From JACPLA01 sp035291905 (GTDB lineage Bacteria; Bacteroidota; Ignavibacteria; UBA10030), in NCBI GenBank assembly GCA_035291905.1, contig DATDRF010000020.1, forward strand, positions 1 to 14,698: 14,698 nt of DNA. Reading direction: 5' to 3'. A program made the position numbers and the translations under genes. Under the pieces are notes generated by a model, which saw only the letters and a program-made list of their open reading frames with translations, searched no databases and had not been told where the DNA came from. Positions within the stretch are counted from its first letter, which is position 1, and each line of letters opens with the position of its first letter. Shown here one piece after another: positions 6,504 through 13,203 of this stretch.

Positions 6504-6978
6504 ATTTCAACGAATCAAAATCTCTCCCCTCGTTGATCCGGATTTCCACCACACGGATCGCCGGGAATTCCTTCAACGTCCGTTCTACCTGTGCGCGCAG
6601 GCGCGGGGCCGTCAGGAGCCCTGAGAACTGCGCCCCCCCTTCAAGATAGACGTACGCTGTGTCCCCGCCGACCCGAAAATCCTTCAGATGCAGACCTTCG
6701 AGCGTCGTGGAGTAGCCCTCCGGTATCTCATCTCCGTGAGGACCGGCGAGAAGCTGTTCCATGGCAGTCTTCTCCGGCGTGAGGGTGACAATCTTCCGGT
6801 CCACGGAATAGAGTAGGAACGGGGGAGGAGTGCCTGCCACCATCTTCATGTCCATGGCTTCCCTGGAATGGTTGACAAAGTAGATCCGAAGAAGGTGCTC
6901 CTGCGATTCGGGGCGCGAAGTGGAGCAGCCGGCGGCAACACTCAGGACGAAGGAAAGAACAGCGGAAGTCGTTCTCAT
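6502..6978 (-). CDS. GerMN-domain lipoprotein
   Basis: A 158-residue envelope lipoprotein. The signal peptide ends in a lipobox VAAGC, so Cys18 would be lipidated and anchored in the inner or outer membrane. Residues about 30-152 match the GerMN fold (Sporulation and spore germination domain): a first strand RIYFVNHS, a helix TAMEQLLAGP, a loop IPEGYSTTLEGLHLKDF, strand TAYVYLEGG, helix APRLRAQVERTLKEFP and last strand VVEIRIN. The domain is known from Bacillus GerM, but it is common in non-sporulating bacteria next to N-acetylmuramoyl-L-alanine amidases, where a role in cell-wall work is assumed. That context is present here: its start overlaps the stop of the amidase_2 gene by ATGA on the minus strand, so the two are probably made together. 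A binding partner cannot be read from the sequence. Confidence 0.8.
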   Translation of the reverse strand: MRTTSAVLSFVLSVAAGCSTSRPESQEHLLRIYFVNHSREAMDMKMVAGTPPPFLLYSVDRKIVTLTPEKTAMEQLLAGPHGDEIPEGYSTTLEGLHLKDFRVGGDTAYVYLEGGAQFSGLLTAPRLRAQVERTLKEFPAIRVVEIRINEGRDFDSLK

Positions 6979-9620
6979 TTGAGGAGCATCATTTTCTTGA
7001 CAGAAACGAAATTGCCTGCTTTCATATGATAAAAGTATAAGCCACTGGCAAAGCCCGTTCCATCAAACACCGCCCGGTGACGTCCGGCCGGTTGTTCTTC
7101 TTGTACGAGGAGTGCCACGCGCTGGCCGAGTATGTTGAAGACAGAAAGCTCGACGGGGGCGGAACGCGGGAGCGCGTACTCGATCGTTGTCGAGGGGTTG
7201 AAAGGATTGGGGAAGTTCTGGCTCAATTCATATTCCGAGGGCAATACCGGCGGACCGTCGCCGGCTACTTCGGTGACACTGTTTCCGGCTCTCAAGTCAT
7301 CGAAGTAGATTGTACCGCTGAGAGACGCTCCGCCCACCTGATAGACCATGAAGCTCGAGAACTTCCTTGGGGTCGATACGGTGCTGACCGGAACGGCACT
7401 CAGGGGAAGTGTCATCAGCTTCCAGCCGGTCCAGTTGATCGGACCAAGGCTGACGGTCGCAAAGTTCGTCACACCTGTATAATAGTAGAAGGCAAACCGC
7501 AGCGTATGCCCGCTGTTGTCGCCGTATACCCATGCTCCGATCAACGATCCGCCCACCTCGACACTTGGAGTCGTCGGGGTATGCTCGCGGATAACACCGC
7601 CGGCAGAATTCTGAAATGTATATGTCAATTTACCTGCCCCCGATCCGCTCCTCTTTGTATCCGCGACTATAGCCCATGTCGCAATAACCCCCGTCGTGCT
7701 TCCACTGACGGAAGGTTGCCACCAGTCTGCCCCCGATTCCACTTCGTTGATTGAAGTTCCCGGAAGGGCCACGGCATTGCCTGTTGCAAAAGTGAGATTC
7801 AGCGGCGGAATGGAGTTGTTACCGTAGTCTTTGATCTGGTCCGTTACGGACAGTCGGTAGACACTCTCATGTTCCAGGTCGGCTTGAGGCCGTACCCTGA
7901 TTGTGGTCCCGGAGGCCTCCACCATCGAAGTGACCCCGGGATTTCCGTCAATGAGAACGCTGTCGGCATCCCGAATCGAGAATGCGCCGCCGAAGGTCTC
8001 GGACCTGAGCGGTTCGCTGAATCGAAGAAGAAACTCAAGGGAAGTGCTGAGTCCTGTCTGATTGTCGGCCGGGTAGGTTGACACAACCGAAGGAGCAATG
8101 CTGTCGATTTCGGTTGTCTGGAACATGAACGAATAGGTTTCTCCTCCGCCCACACCATTGCTGTCGACATCAAGCCCCACGTTCAAGTAGTTGCGCGCCG
8201 TGGTGTCAATGGTAAAAGTATAAGTGGTATCGTACAGGAACTGCGCTGACGGAGTAAAGGTCAGGGTGCGGAAATCGACGGACCATGAGAAAGTCCCAGA
8301 AACGGCCGGCGAGATGGCGACCGCCGATTCGGTCAGTCCCTTTTGCATCCGCTGATCGAATGAAACGGAAACAGACTCGTACACCTGGATCGGTTGGGCC
8401 GGGGGAGTGGAAACGATATGCGGAGCGGTGGAGTCGTCTTTGACGATCTGCATGTAGAAATCCCAATCCCAATACGGGCCGGGATCGGTGTGGGTGTTAC
8501 AGCTCGGATCGAAGTTGGGGTAGGTGACCTTGTACACCGTATTCACCCAATTCACCCAGGCCCCGTTTGCCTTCTCTCCGTGTGCTATGATGTGGTTGCG
8601 GTCCTTCGGAATTCCCCATGCATCGCAGAGATGCTTCGTGAGCCGCGCAGAGGCGATGTACATTTCCGGAGAGAACCACGCCGGGTTATTCGCGAATCCC
8701 TCGTGCTCGATCCCATAGGAATACCTGTTCCAGCAGAGTGCATGCCAGGCCCAGTACTGCTCCTCGACCATTTGCGCGATATCGCCCGCAAGGCTGTCGT
8801 TGGCGTTGTCCTGCAGTCCGTTGATACAATAATGCGCACTGGCCTGTGTCCCTGATTGCTGAAAGTAAGAAAGAACGCTGATGTAATATCCTTCCATGTC
8901 GTGGATGACGACGAAATCTCGCGCGTATCCCGTAGTGTACCAGTGGCCGGGGTAAGCCGGCACCCAATCTGCTTCGGGATAGTCCGGCTGGGCGGCTGTC
9001 TTTGCAAGACGCGGTTGTTGGGCGAGATGAGCTTCACTCCATGCCCGAATCGCCGTTCGCTGAAGAGGCGCCAGGTTCACCGGCCGCCCCTGAATGCGGA
9101 TACCGAAGTCGTTGTATCCCTTTGCCAGTCTTTCATAGATCTGAAGAGCATGTTGTTGGGCAAGCTCGGGCTGCGGAATTCCGCAGTACGCCGCAATTGC
9201 ATTCTGCCAGCTTTCAAGCTCTCCTCGTGTCGTTCCCTCAGGCACGGGAAGCGTCTCATAGAGCGATCGAAGATATGCGGCAGCACCGCGTACGTTATGG
9301 ACGAGATCCTTTTTCAGAACATCAGGCTCCATCCCGAGAAGGCCCGCAGCTTTCTCCAGGCTGTGTCCGAACCAGCCGTCACTGCGGAGGGCCATCACGC
9401 CATAGGCGCGGGGGAGTCCCATGCAGCTTGCCGTATCACCTTCGGCCCACTCCAGATGTTCCCAGCGGGTTTCGGCAAACGCAATGCCTCTGAGGATGTC
9501 AGACGGCACATGGAATTCCGCAGCCGCCGATTCGAAAGTGGACTGCAGGAAGGCTTTCTCCTGGGCCGCGACGATGGAGAGGAGAAGAAACATCAGGAGC
9601 AAAATGAATCGAGTCTTCAT
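6975..9620 (-). CDS. T9SS-secreted amidase_2 with N-terminal lysozyme-like domain
   Basis: A multidomain protein of 881 residues. Signal peptide 1-19. Residues 25-170 resemble a transglycosylase/lysozyme-like fold, with Glu50 in FAETRW at the usual acid position, GVMALRS, and NVRGAAAYLRSL. Residues 220-392 are an amidase_2 (AmpD/T7 lysozyme type) domain that cuts the bond between N-acetylmuramic acid and L-alanine in peptidoglycan. The zinc site is visible as His240 (VVIHDMEG), His347 (IIAHGE) and His377 or Asp379 (THTDPGPYWDW), with Glu305 in YGIEHEG. Two Ig-like Big_5-type domains follow (about 398-502 and 508-613); the first has an acidic loop DVDSNGVGG. Residues 620-780 are a jelly-roll-like module (IYFDDLRAG). 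Residues 795-881 are a T9SS type A sorting domain (LSQNFPNPFNPSTTIEY to SVKKMMLLK), so the product should be exported beyond the outer membrane. The lipoprotein gene overlaps its stop. Glycan-cutting activity of the first domain is an inference. Confidence 0.9.
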   Translation of the reverse strand: MKTRFILLLMFLLLSIVAAQEKAFLQSTFESAAAEFHVPSDILRGIAFAETRWEHLEWAEGDTASCMGLPRAYGVMALRSDGWFGHSLEKAAGLLGMEPDVLKKDLVHNVRGAAAYLRSLYETLPVPEGTTRGELESWQNAIAAYCGIPQPELAQQHALQIYERLAKGYNDFGIRIQGRPVNLAPLQRTAIRAWSEAHLAQQPRLAKTAAQPDYPEADWVPAYPGHWYTTGYARDFVVIHDMEGYYISVLSYFQQSGTQASAHYCINGLQDNANDSLAGDIAQMVEEQYWAWHALCWNRYSYGIEHEGFANNPAWFSPEMYIASARLTKHLCDAWGIPKDRNHIIAHGEKANGAWVNWVNTVYKVTYPNFDPSCNTHTDPGPYWDWDFYMQIVKDDSTAPHIVSTPPAQPIQVYESVSVSFDQRMQKGLTESAVAISPAVSGTFSWSVDFRTLTFTPSAQFLYDTTYTFTIDTTARNYLNVGLDVDSNGVGGGETYSFMFQTTEIDSIAPSVVSTYPADNQTGLSTSLEFLLRFSEPLRSETFGGAFSIRDADSVLIDGNPGVTSMVEASGTTIRVRPQADLEHESVYRLSVTDQIKDYGNNSIPPLNLTFATGNAVALPGTSINEVESGADWWQPSVSGSTTGVIATWAIVADTKRSGSGAGKLTYTFQNSAGGVIREHTPTTPSVEVGGSLIGAWVYGDNSGHTLRFAFYYYTGVTNFATVSLGPINWTGWKLMTLPLSAVPVSTVSTPRKFSSFMVYQVGGASLSGTIYFDDLRAGNSVTEVAGDGPPVLPSEYELSQNFPNPFNPSTTIEYALPRSAPVELSVFNILGQRVALLVQEEQPAGRHRAVFDGTGFASGLYFYHMKAGNFVSVKKMMLLK

Positions 9621-9653
9621 CTGAGATGCCGTGGTTTGATTTACGATCGTGAA

Positions 9654-9751
9654 CCTTGAAACCTGAAGCCTGAAGCCAAAACCCGAAACCCGAAATCCGA
9701 AACCCGAAACCCGAAATCCGAAATCCGAAACCCGAAACCCGAAACCCGAAA
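9654..9751. repeat. Heptanucleotide tandem array, unit YCCGAAA (10 clean copies plus degenerate flank)
   Basis: From 9682 to 9751 there are ten unbroken 7-base units: seven CCCGAAA and three TCCGAAA (the units at 9696, 9717 and 9724). Before them, 9654-9681 holds degenerate units: CCTTGAAA, CCTGAAG, CCTGAAG, CCAAAA. The array lies in the 238-base gap between the two amidase genes. The rest of the gap (9752-9858) contains no gene. Just after the amidase_3 stop, around 9835-9856, GCGAAAGC pairs with GC(TTT)TTTCGC in a bulged hairpin that might act as a weak terminator. Confidence 0.9.
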
Positions 9752-9858
9752 TGTCAACTTAAGCCGGAATCGGTCTCCGTTCGTTGGCACCGGTCACACG
9801 CGACGATGGAAAAATCCGGGAATTTGAAGCCGGCGAAAGCTGAATGGCTTTTTTCGCG

Positions 9859-12075
9859 CTATTTTACGAGCACCATCTTTCTTGATGCCCGGTAGTGGGG
9901 GGTCGTAAGAGTATAGAAGTAAACGCCGCTGGGTACCGATGAAGCCTCCCAGGTAACGCTGTATCTCCCCGCCTCTTGTTCCTCATTCACCAGTACCGCC
10001 ACCTCTCGTCCCAGCATGTCAACAACACTCAGTCTCACGTAGCTCACAGCTGTCCCCGCCTTCGCGGGAATCTGATAGCTGATGGCTGTCACCGGATTGA
10101 ACGGATTCGGATAATTCTGAAACAGTGCAAAATGATCGACCGTTCCGGGGAGCTTCTCGACGGAATTGATGACGCCGTTTCCGGAGAGGGACACTTTCAC
10201 GGGATTGACCGCTGAACTGTTGACGATAAAGAGCGTGTCGGGAGCGATACCCACCCCCTGAGGTGCGAAAGTGATACTCAGGAACACTGTGTCTCCCAAC
10301 TCCAGCCCAAAAGGAAACGATTGTGGCGGGGAAACCTGGAAAGCCGCAGTCTTCGTGTAGATGCTGTCTATCTGAACGCCATTGACGGACGGACTGCTCA
10401 GATACATGGGACGCACCTTGCTGGTGTCTGTTGTTACGGTTCCGAAGCCCATGAATGAATGACTGATGAGCAGCGAGGATGCCGGGGAGCTACCGGTCGC
10501 GGCTGCGATAATCGTTCCGCTGTCGGAGGCCAGGACCATGGCGTCCGAGAAGGAGCCGAACGTTGCAGGGCTGAAGAACACTTCGATCGATGTGCTGTCG
10601 CCGGCGGCGATGGTGTCCGGGAGGGTGGCCGTTGTCCAAAACTCCCCTGTCGAGTTCGAAATGTTTTTGAGGACGATGCCGTAGGAAGCGCGGTTGCGAA
10701 CGACCAGCATGACCACGGCCGTGTCGCCTTTCTTGACCTGCCCGAAAGAAACAGGAGCGGCCGCCCTCAGAGCAGATTCCGTTCGGAACGATAGGTGAAG
10801 CGTATCGCCGCCGATCTCGTCGCCATTGAGGTCAACACCATATCCGTTCAGTCCCTTTGCCCCCGAATCGATCATGATGGTGTAGGGGGTGTAGTATTCC
10901 AGCGTATCAAACGTCGCCGTGAGCCATTTCCGGTCCGGCGTCCAGGTGAATGTGGCGTTCGCCACGGGGGAGATCGAAAATGCCTGTCGCACCGAAGCGG
11001 TGTCCATCTGGTAACTGAATCGAACCGACACGGCCGCGTTCACGGCAATCGATGTGTCGCCGTCAACCGGGGTCGTCTGGAGGACGGTGGCGAAGGAATA
11101 GGAGAGAACGTTATCCAAAAAATGGACCCCACCTGTGCCAACCGTTACCTCCACGGTATCCTCGATGAAACCGGGAGTGTCGAATATGACTGTGTGAAGT
11201 CCTGTTGCTAGCGAGTCGAACATGTAGAAACCGTTGTTGTATGTGTCGCCTGTGTAGATCCGATTCTCGGGAATGATCCTCACGACCGTCCCGTTCATGG
11301 GCGCTCCCGTCTCGGCATTGGTCTGGATTCCCGCGATGATGCCGAATGTATCCGCAGGGGCGCCGAAATACTGCAGAAACGCTTTCGTGAGAGCGTAGGC
11401 CTCCATCTTCCGATAATCGTTGTTCATCAACCGGCGCGTTTCCGGGAAGTAGTCATGAAACGATCCCTCTGAGAGTTCCCCCGGCATTGTTAGCCCGCTG
11501 AGGACGCCGAGATTAAATCCGCCATTCGTACCGCCATAGAATGTGTAGTCCAAATAAACGCCTTCAACAATATTGCCGACTGAAGATTGTGTCCTCAAAT
11601 GAGCGCGAATCTGGGTATAGATATTGCTCGACATTGTCACCGCCTCCGGGAACTCGGGTTGACGAGTCTCGATGTCTTCCTTAAGCAGGACGATGGTTCG
11701 GTTGATTGTGGTGTTAGAAGAGAGTCCCGAAGCATTACTGTGAATGGAATGGAACCAGTCTGCGTAAACCGAATTTGCAAACTGCCACCGTTGGGTCAAT
11801 GTGGGGTCATCGCCGGGAGAGGGATCGGGATTGGCGTTTCCCTGTCGCGTCAGGTAAACGGTGTCGACGTACGGTTCCAGGAGGGCTTTAAGATGGAGCG
11901 CTTTGTAGAAATTACTTTCCGACTCCCAGAAATCGATGCCGGGATCGGGAATAAGATGACGGTCGTCCGATTCATACCCGCCATGGCCGGGATCGATGAC
12001 GATCACCAGACCTTCAAGCTGAGCAGAGGATATCGCGGGAATAAGAAAAAGAAGGATGGAGAGGAATCGTTTCAA
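9859..12075 (-). CDS. T9SS-secreted N-acetylmuramoyl-L-alanine amidase (amidase_3)
   Basis: A protein of 738 residues. Signal peptide about 1-18 (KRFLSILLFLIPAISSA). Residues 22-238 are the zinc amidase_3 (AmiC/CwlD-like) catalytic domain: VIDPGHGG with His31, Glu51 in FWESESN, His112 in FHSIHSNAS, and a candidate catalytic Glu203 in ELSEGSF. It releases stem peptides from peptidoglycan. Residues 243-325 are a carboxypeptidase-regulatory-like strand domain. Residues 330-432 are a Big_5-type Ig domain with an acidic loop GVDLNGDEIGG. Residues 440-635 are two HYDIN/ASPM-like repeats (FGQVKKGDTAVVMLVVRN). Residues 648-738 are a T9SS type A sorting domain (FQNYPNPFNPVTAISY to ASRKMVLVK). The start is a TTG at 12075-12073, since no ATG would keep the signal peptide. 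GAGTGAGAG just before it overlaps the stop of the upstream TolB-like gene, 4 bases away, so the two are co-transcribed. An in-frame repeat insert lies at 10038-10087. Confidence 0.9.
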   Translation of the reverse strand: MKRFLSILLFLIPAISSAQLEGLVIVIDPGHGGYESDDRHLIPDPGIDFWESESNFYKALHLKALLEPYVDTVYLTRQGNANPDPSPGDDPTLTQRWQFANSVYADWFHSIHSNASGLSSNTTINRTIVLLKEDIETRQPEFPEAVTMSSNIYTQIRAHLRTQSSVGNIVEGVYLDYTFYGGTNGGFNLGVLSGLTMPGELSEGSFHDYFPETRRLMNNDYRKMEAYALTKAFLQYFGAPADTFGIIAGIQTNAETGAPMNGTVVRIIPENRIYTGDTYNNGFYMFDSLATGLHTVIFDTPGFIEDTVEVTVGTGGVHFLDNVLSYSFATVLQTTPVDGDTSIAVNAAVSVRFSYQMDTASVRQAFSISPVANATFTWTPDRKWLTATFDTLEYYTPYTIMIDSGAKGLNGYGVDLNGDEIGGDTLHLSFRTESALRAAAPVSFGQVKKGDTAVVMLVVRNRASYGIVLKNISNSTGEFWTTATLPDTIAAGDSTSIEVFFSPATFGSFSDAMVLASDSGTIIAAATGSSPASSLLISHSFMGFGTVTTDTSKVRPMYLSSPSVNGVQIDSIYTKTAAFQVSPPQSFPFGLELGDTVFLSITFAPQGVGIAPDTLFIVNSSAVNPVKVSLSGNGVINSVEKLPGTVDHFALFQNYPNPFNPVTAISYQIPAKAGTAVSYVRLSVVDMLGREVAVLVNEEQEAGRYSVTWEASSVPSGVYFYTLTTPHYRASRKMVLVK
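10038..10087 (-). repeat. Heptad words around a GC-rich palindrome, inserted in frame in the T9SS tail
   Basis: Read on the minus strand, two heptads AGCCATC and AGCTATC are followed by a 22-base segment with stem CCCGC/GCGGG (10055-10059 with 10064-10068, loop CTTC on the plus strand), then AGCTGTG and AGCTACG. The 11-mer TCAGCTATCAG here (plus-strand 10072-10082 as its complement) is identical to 411-421 in the intergenic array. The segment encodes about AISYQIPAKAGTAVSY in the sorting domain of the amidase_3. At this point the sister protein's domain is five residues shorter. Confidence 0.6.
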
Positions 12076-12079
12076 GCTC

Positions 12080-12988
12080 TCACTCGGTGTACGTAAGAAT
12101 GAATATCCTGCCGTCGAGAGTATTGAACGCTATCTTCTTCTCGCTCGGCGAGCAGGAAGGGAAGAGTTCGATGATGTCAGGGGTCTCGGTGAGGGCGACC
12201 GTTGTCTTCCCGTCGTGTGAAACGAGCATGATGTCCGACGAAAGGATCCGGTGTCCGTCGTCCCGATCGTCCATGTACGCGATCCATTTGCCGTCATGGG
12301 TCCAGGCGGGGGCATTGCGTCGGCCGAGCCGGCTTACGACATTGCCGTCCAGGTCAAAGACGAACGTACCCTGTTCCATCTGATTGGCTACAAGCAGCCT
12401 CCTGTCGGGAGAAAGGGAAGGCCAGATGTAGCGTCCGGTGCCGAGGGGATCGAGGATGACCCTCTCCGATCCCTTGAGCAGGGCGATGTTTGCATCATCG
12501 GTCGCGAGGATCTGGACGTTGCTTTCAGCCATTTCGAGCTTGTATTGCTCCGACCGCGCTCCCTTGGTATAACGGATCCCCTGGCCCGCAAACGTCGGTG
12601 CGGAGAGCCGTCTGCCGGAGTCGACGACCGAAACAGAGCGGGTATTCAGGTCCTGAAGGACAATCGTGTATTCTCTTCGGCGGCTGGCGAGGGTCCTTGT
12701 TGTCTTATAGGTGATTTTGCTTTCGTCGGCGGAAACGCTGAACCCATATCCGGCGCCGGGTTCATCCGTGATTTGCTCGACGGTGTTGTCCTGCAGCGAG
12801 TATTTCCAGATTCCCCGAAAGCCGGCGGCTGTGTAATACAGTGCATTGCCGCTTGGAGAGAATCTTGCATTCTGCCACGGTTGGTTCATTCCGAGCGGCA
12901 GCTCTTCCAAGGAGACAACTTTGGGTTGAGAGATGAGAAAAGAGGTCAGCAAAACAATCAAGATCAGAACATGCCGTATCAGTTTCAT
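12080..12988 (-). CDS. TolB-like PD40 beta-propeller protein, periplasmic
   Basis: A 302-residue protein with a clear signal peptide (MKLIRHVLILIVLLTSFLIS, cleavage near residue 20). It then has about six PD40/WD40-like blades with the SPDG-type turn: ARFSPSGNALYYTA (41-54), FSVSADESKITYKT (83-96), APTFAGQGIRYTKG (130-143), PSLSPDRRLLVAN (190-202), PAWTHDGKWIAYMDDR (227-242) and SCSPSEKKIAFNT (278-290). These blades resemble those of TolB and of dipeptidyl-peptidase propellers, but the N-terminal TolB domain and any peptidase domain are missing. It is therefore a stand-alone propeller, probably a protein-binding scaffold in the periplasm. It has no T9SS tail. It is the first gene of the minus-strand cluster and ends 4 bases before the amidase_3 start. 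A link with the amidase (chaperone, regulator or adaptor) is inferred from position only. I do not recognise a named orthologue. Confidence 0.75.
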   Translation of the reverse strand: MKLIRHVLILIVLLTSFLISQPKVVSLEELPLGMNQPWQNARFSPSGNALYYTAAGFRGIWKYSLQDNTVEQITDEPGAGYGFSVSADESKITYKTTRTLASRRREYTIVLQDLNTRSVSVVDSGRRLSAPTFAGQGIRYTKGARSEQYKLEMAESNVQILATDDANIALLKGSERVILDPLGTGRYIWPSLSPDRRLLVANQMEQGTFVFDLDGNVVSRLGRRNAPAWTHDGKWIAYMDDRDDGHRILSSDIMLVSHDGKTTVALTETPDIIELFPSCSPSEKKIAFNTLDGRIFILTYTE

Positions 12989-13111
12989 CGGTTACGCGCA
13001 GAAGGAGGTCGAAATATTCGCAAAGGAGGATGGAAGTTGCACACTGATAAGGACAGGAAAACTAGGTACAGATGCAAGGATTGACGTCACATCGTTGCGG
13101 GAAAAATACAG

Positions 13112-13140
13112 TTGCATGGCGGGAACTTGATTAATATATT
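13112..13140 (+). promoter_or_regulatory. Candidate promoter of the TonB-dependent receptor gene
   Basis: TTGCAT at 13112-13117 and TATATT at 13135-13140 are 17 bases apart, which would start a transcript near 13147 with a leader of about 57 bases. The -35 match is weak (three of six bases). It lies in the 215-base gap between two divergent genes. No iron box like the one at 2493-2510 is seen in this gap. Confidence 0.35.
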
Positions 13141-13203
13141 CAGTGAGCCTTTATGCCAGAATTTCCTACCGACGCAACAGCCATCCGTTAGATTGAGGTC
13201 AGC

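Noticed and set aside
8856..9659. Plus-strand open frame of 267 codons opposite the amidase_2 gene
   Set aside because: It is antisense to the signal peptide and N-terminal domain of a recognised protein, with no family features of its own.
9654..9751. CRISPR array
   Set aside because: The units are 7 bases long and directly adjacent, with no spacers, and no cas genes are near.
12991..13032. Two strong ribosome-site-like sequences (AAGGAGG) on the plus strand near the divergent gap
   Set aside because: The ATG after the second gives only a five-codon frame ending in TGA, and the first has no start codon at proper distance.
12251..13084. Plus-strand open frame of 277 codons opposite the TolB-like gene
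   Set aside because: No domain or signal peptide is seen. It is fully antisense to a convincing propeller protein.
13082..13089. Perfect palindrome TGACGTCA in the divergent intergenic region
   Set aside because: An 8-base palindrome alone is expected by chance at this scale. There is no second copy and no regulator gene nearby to link it to.
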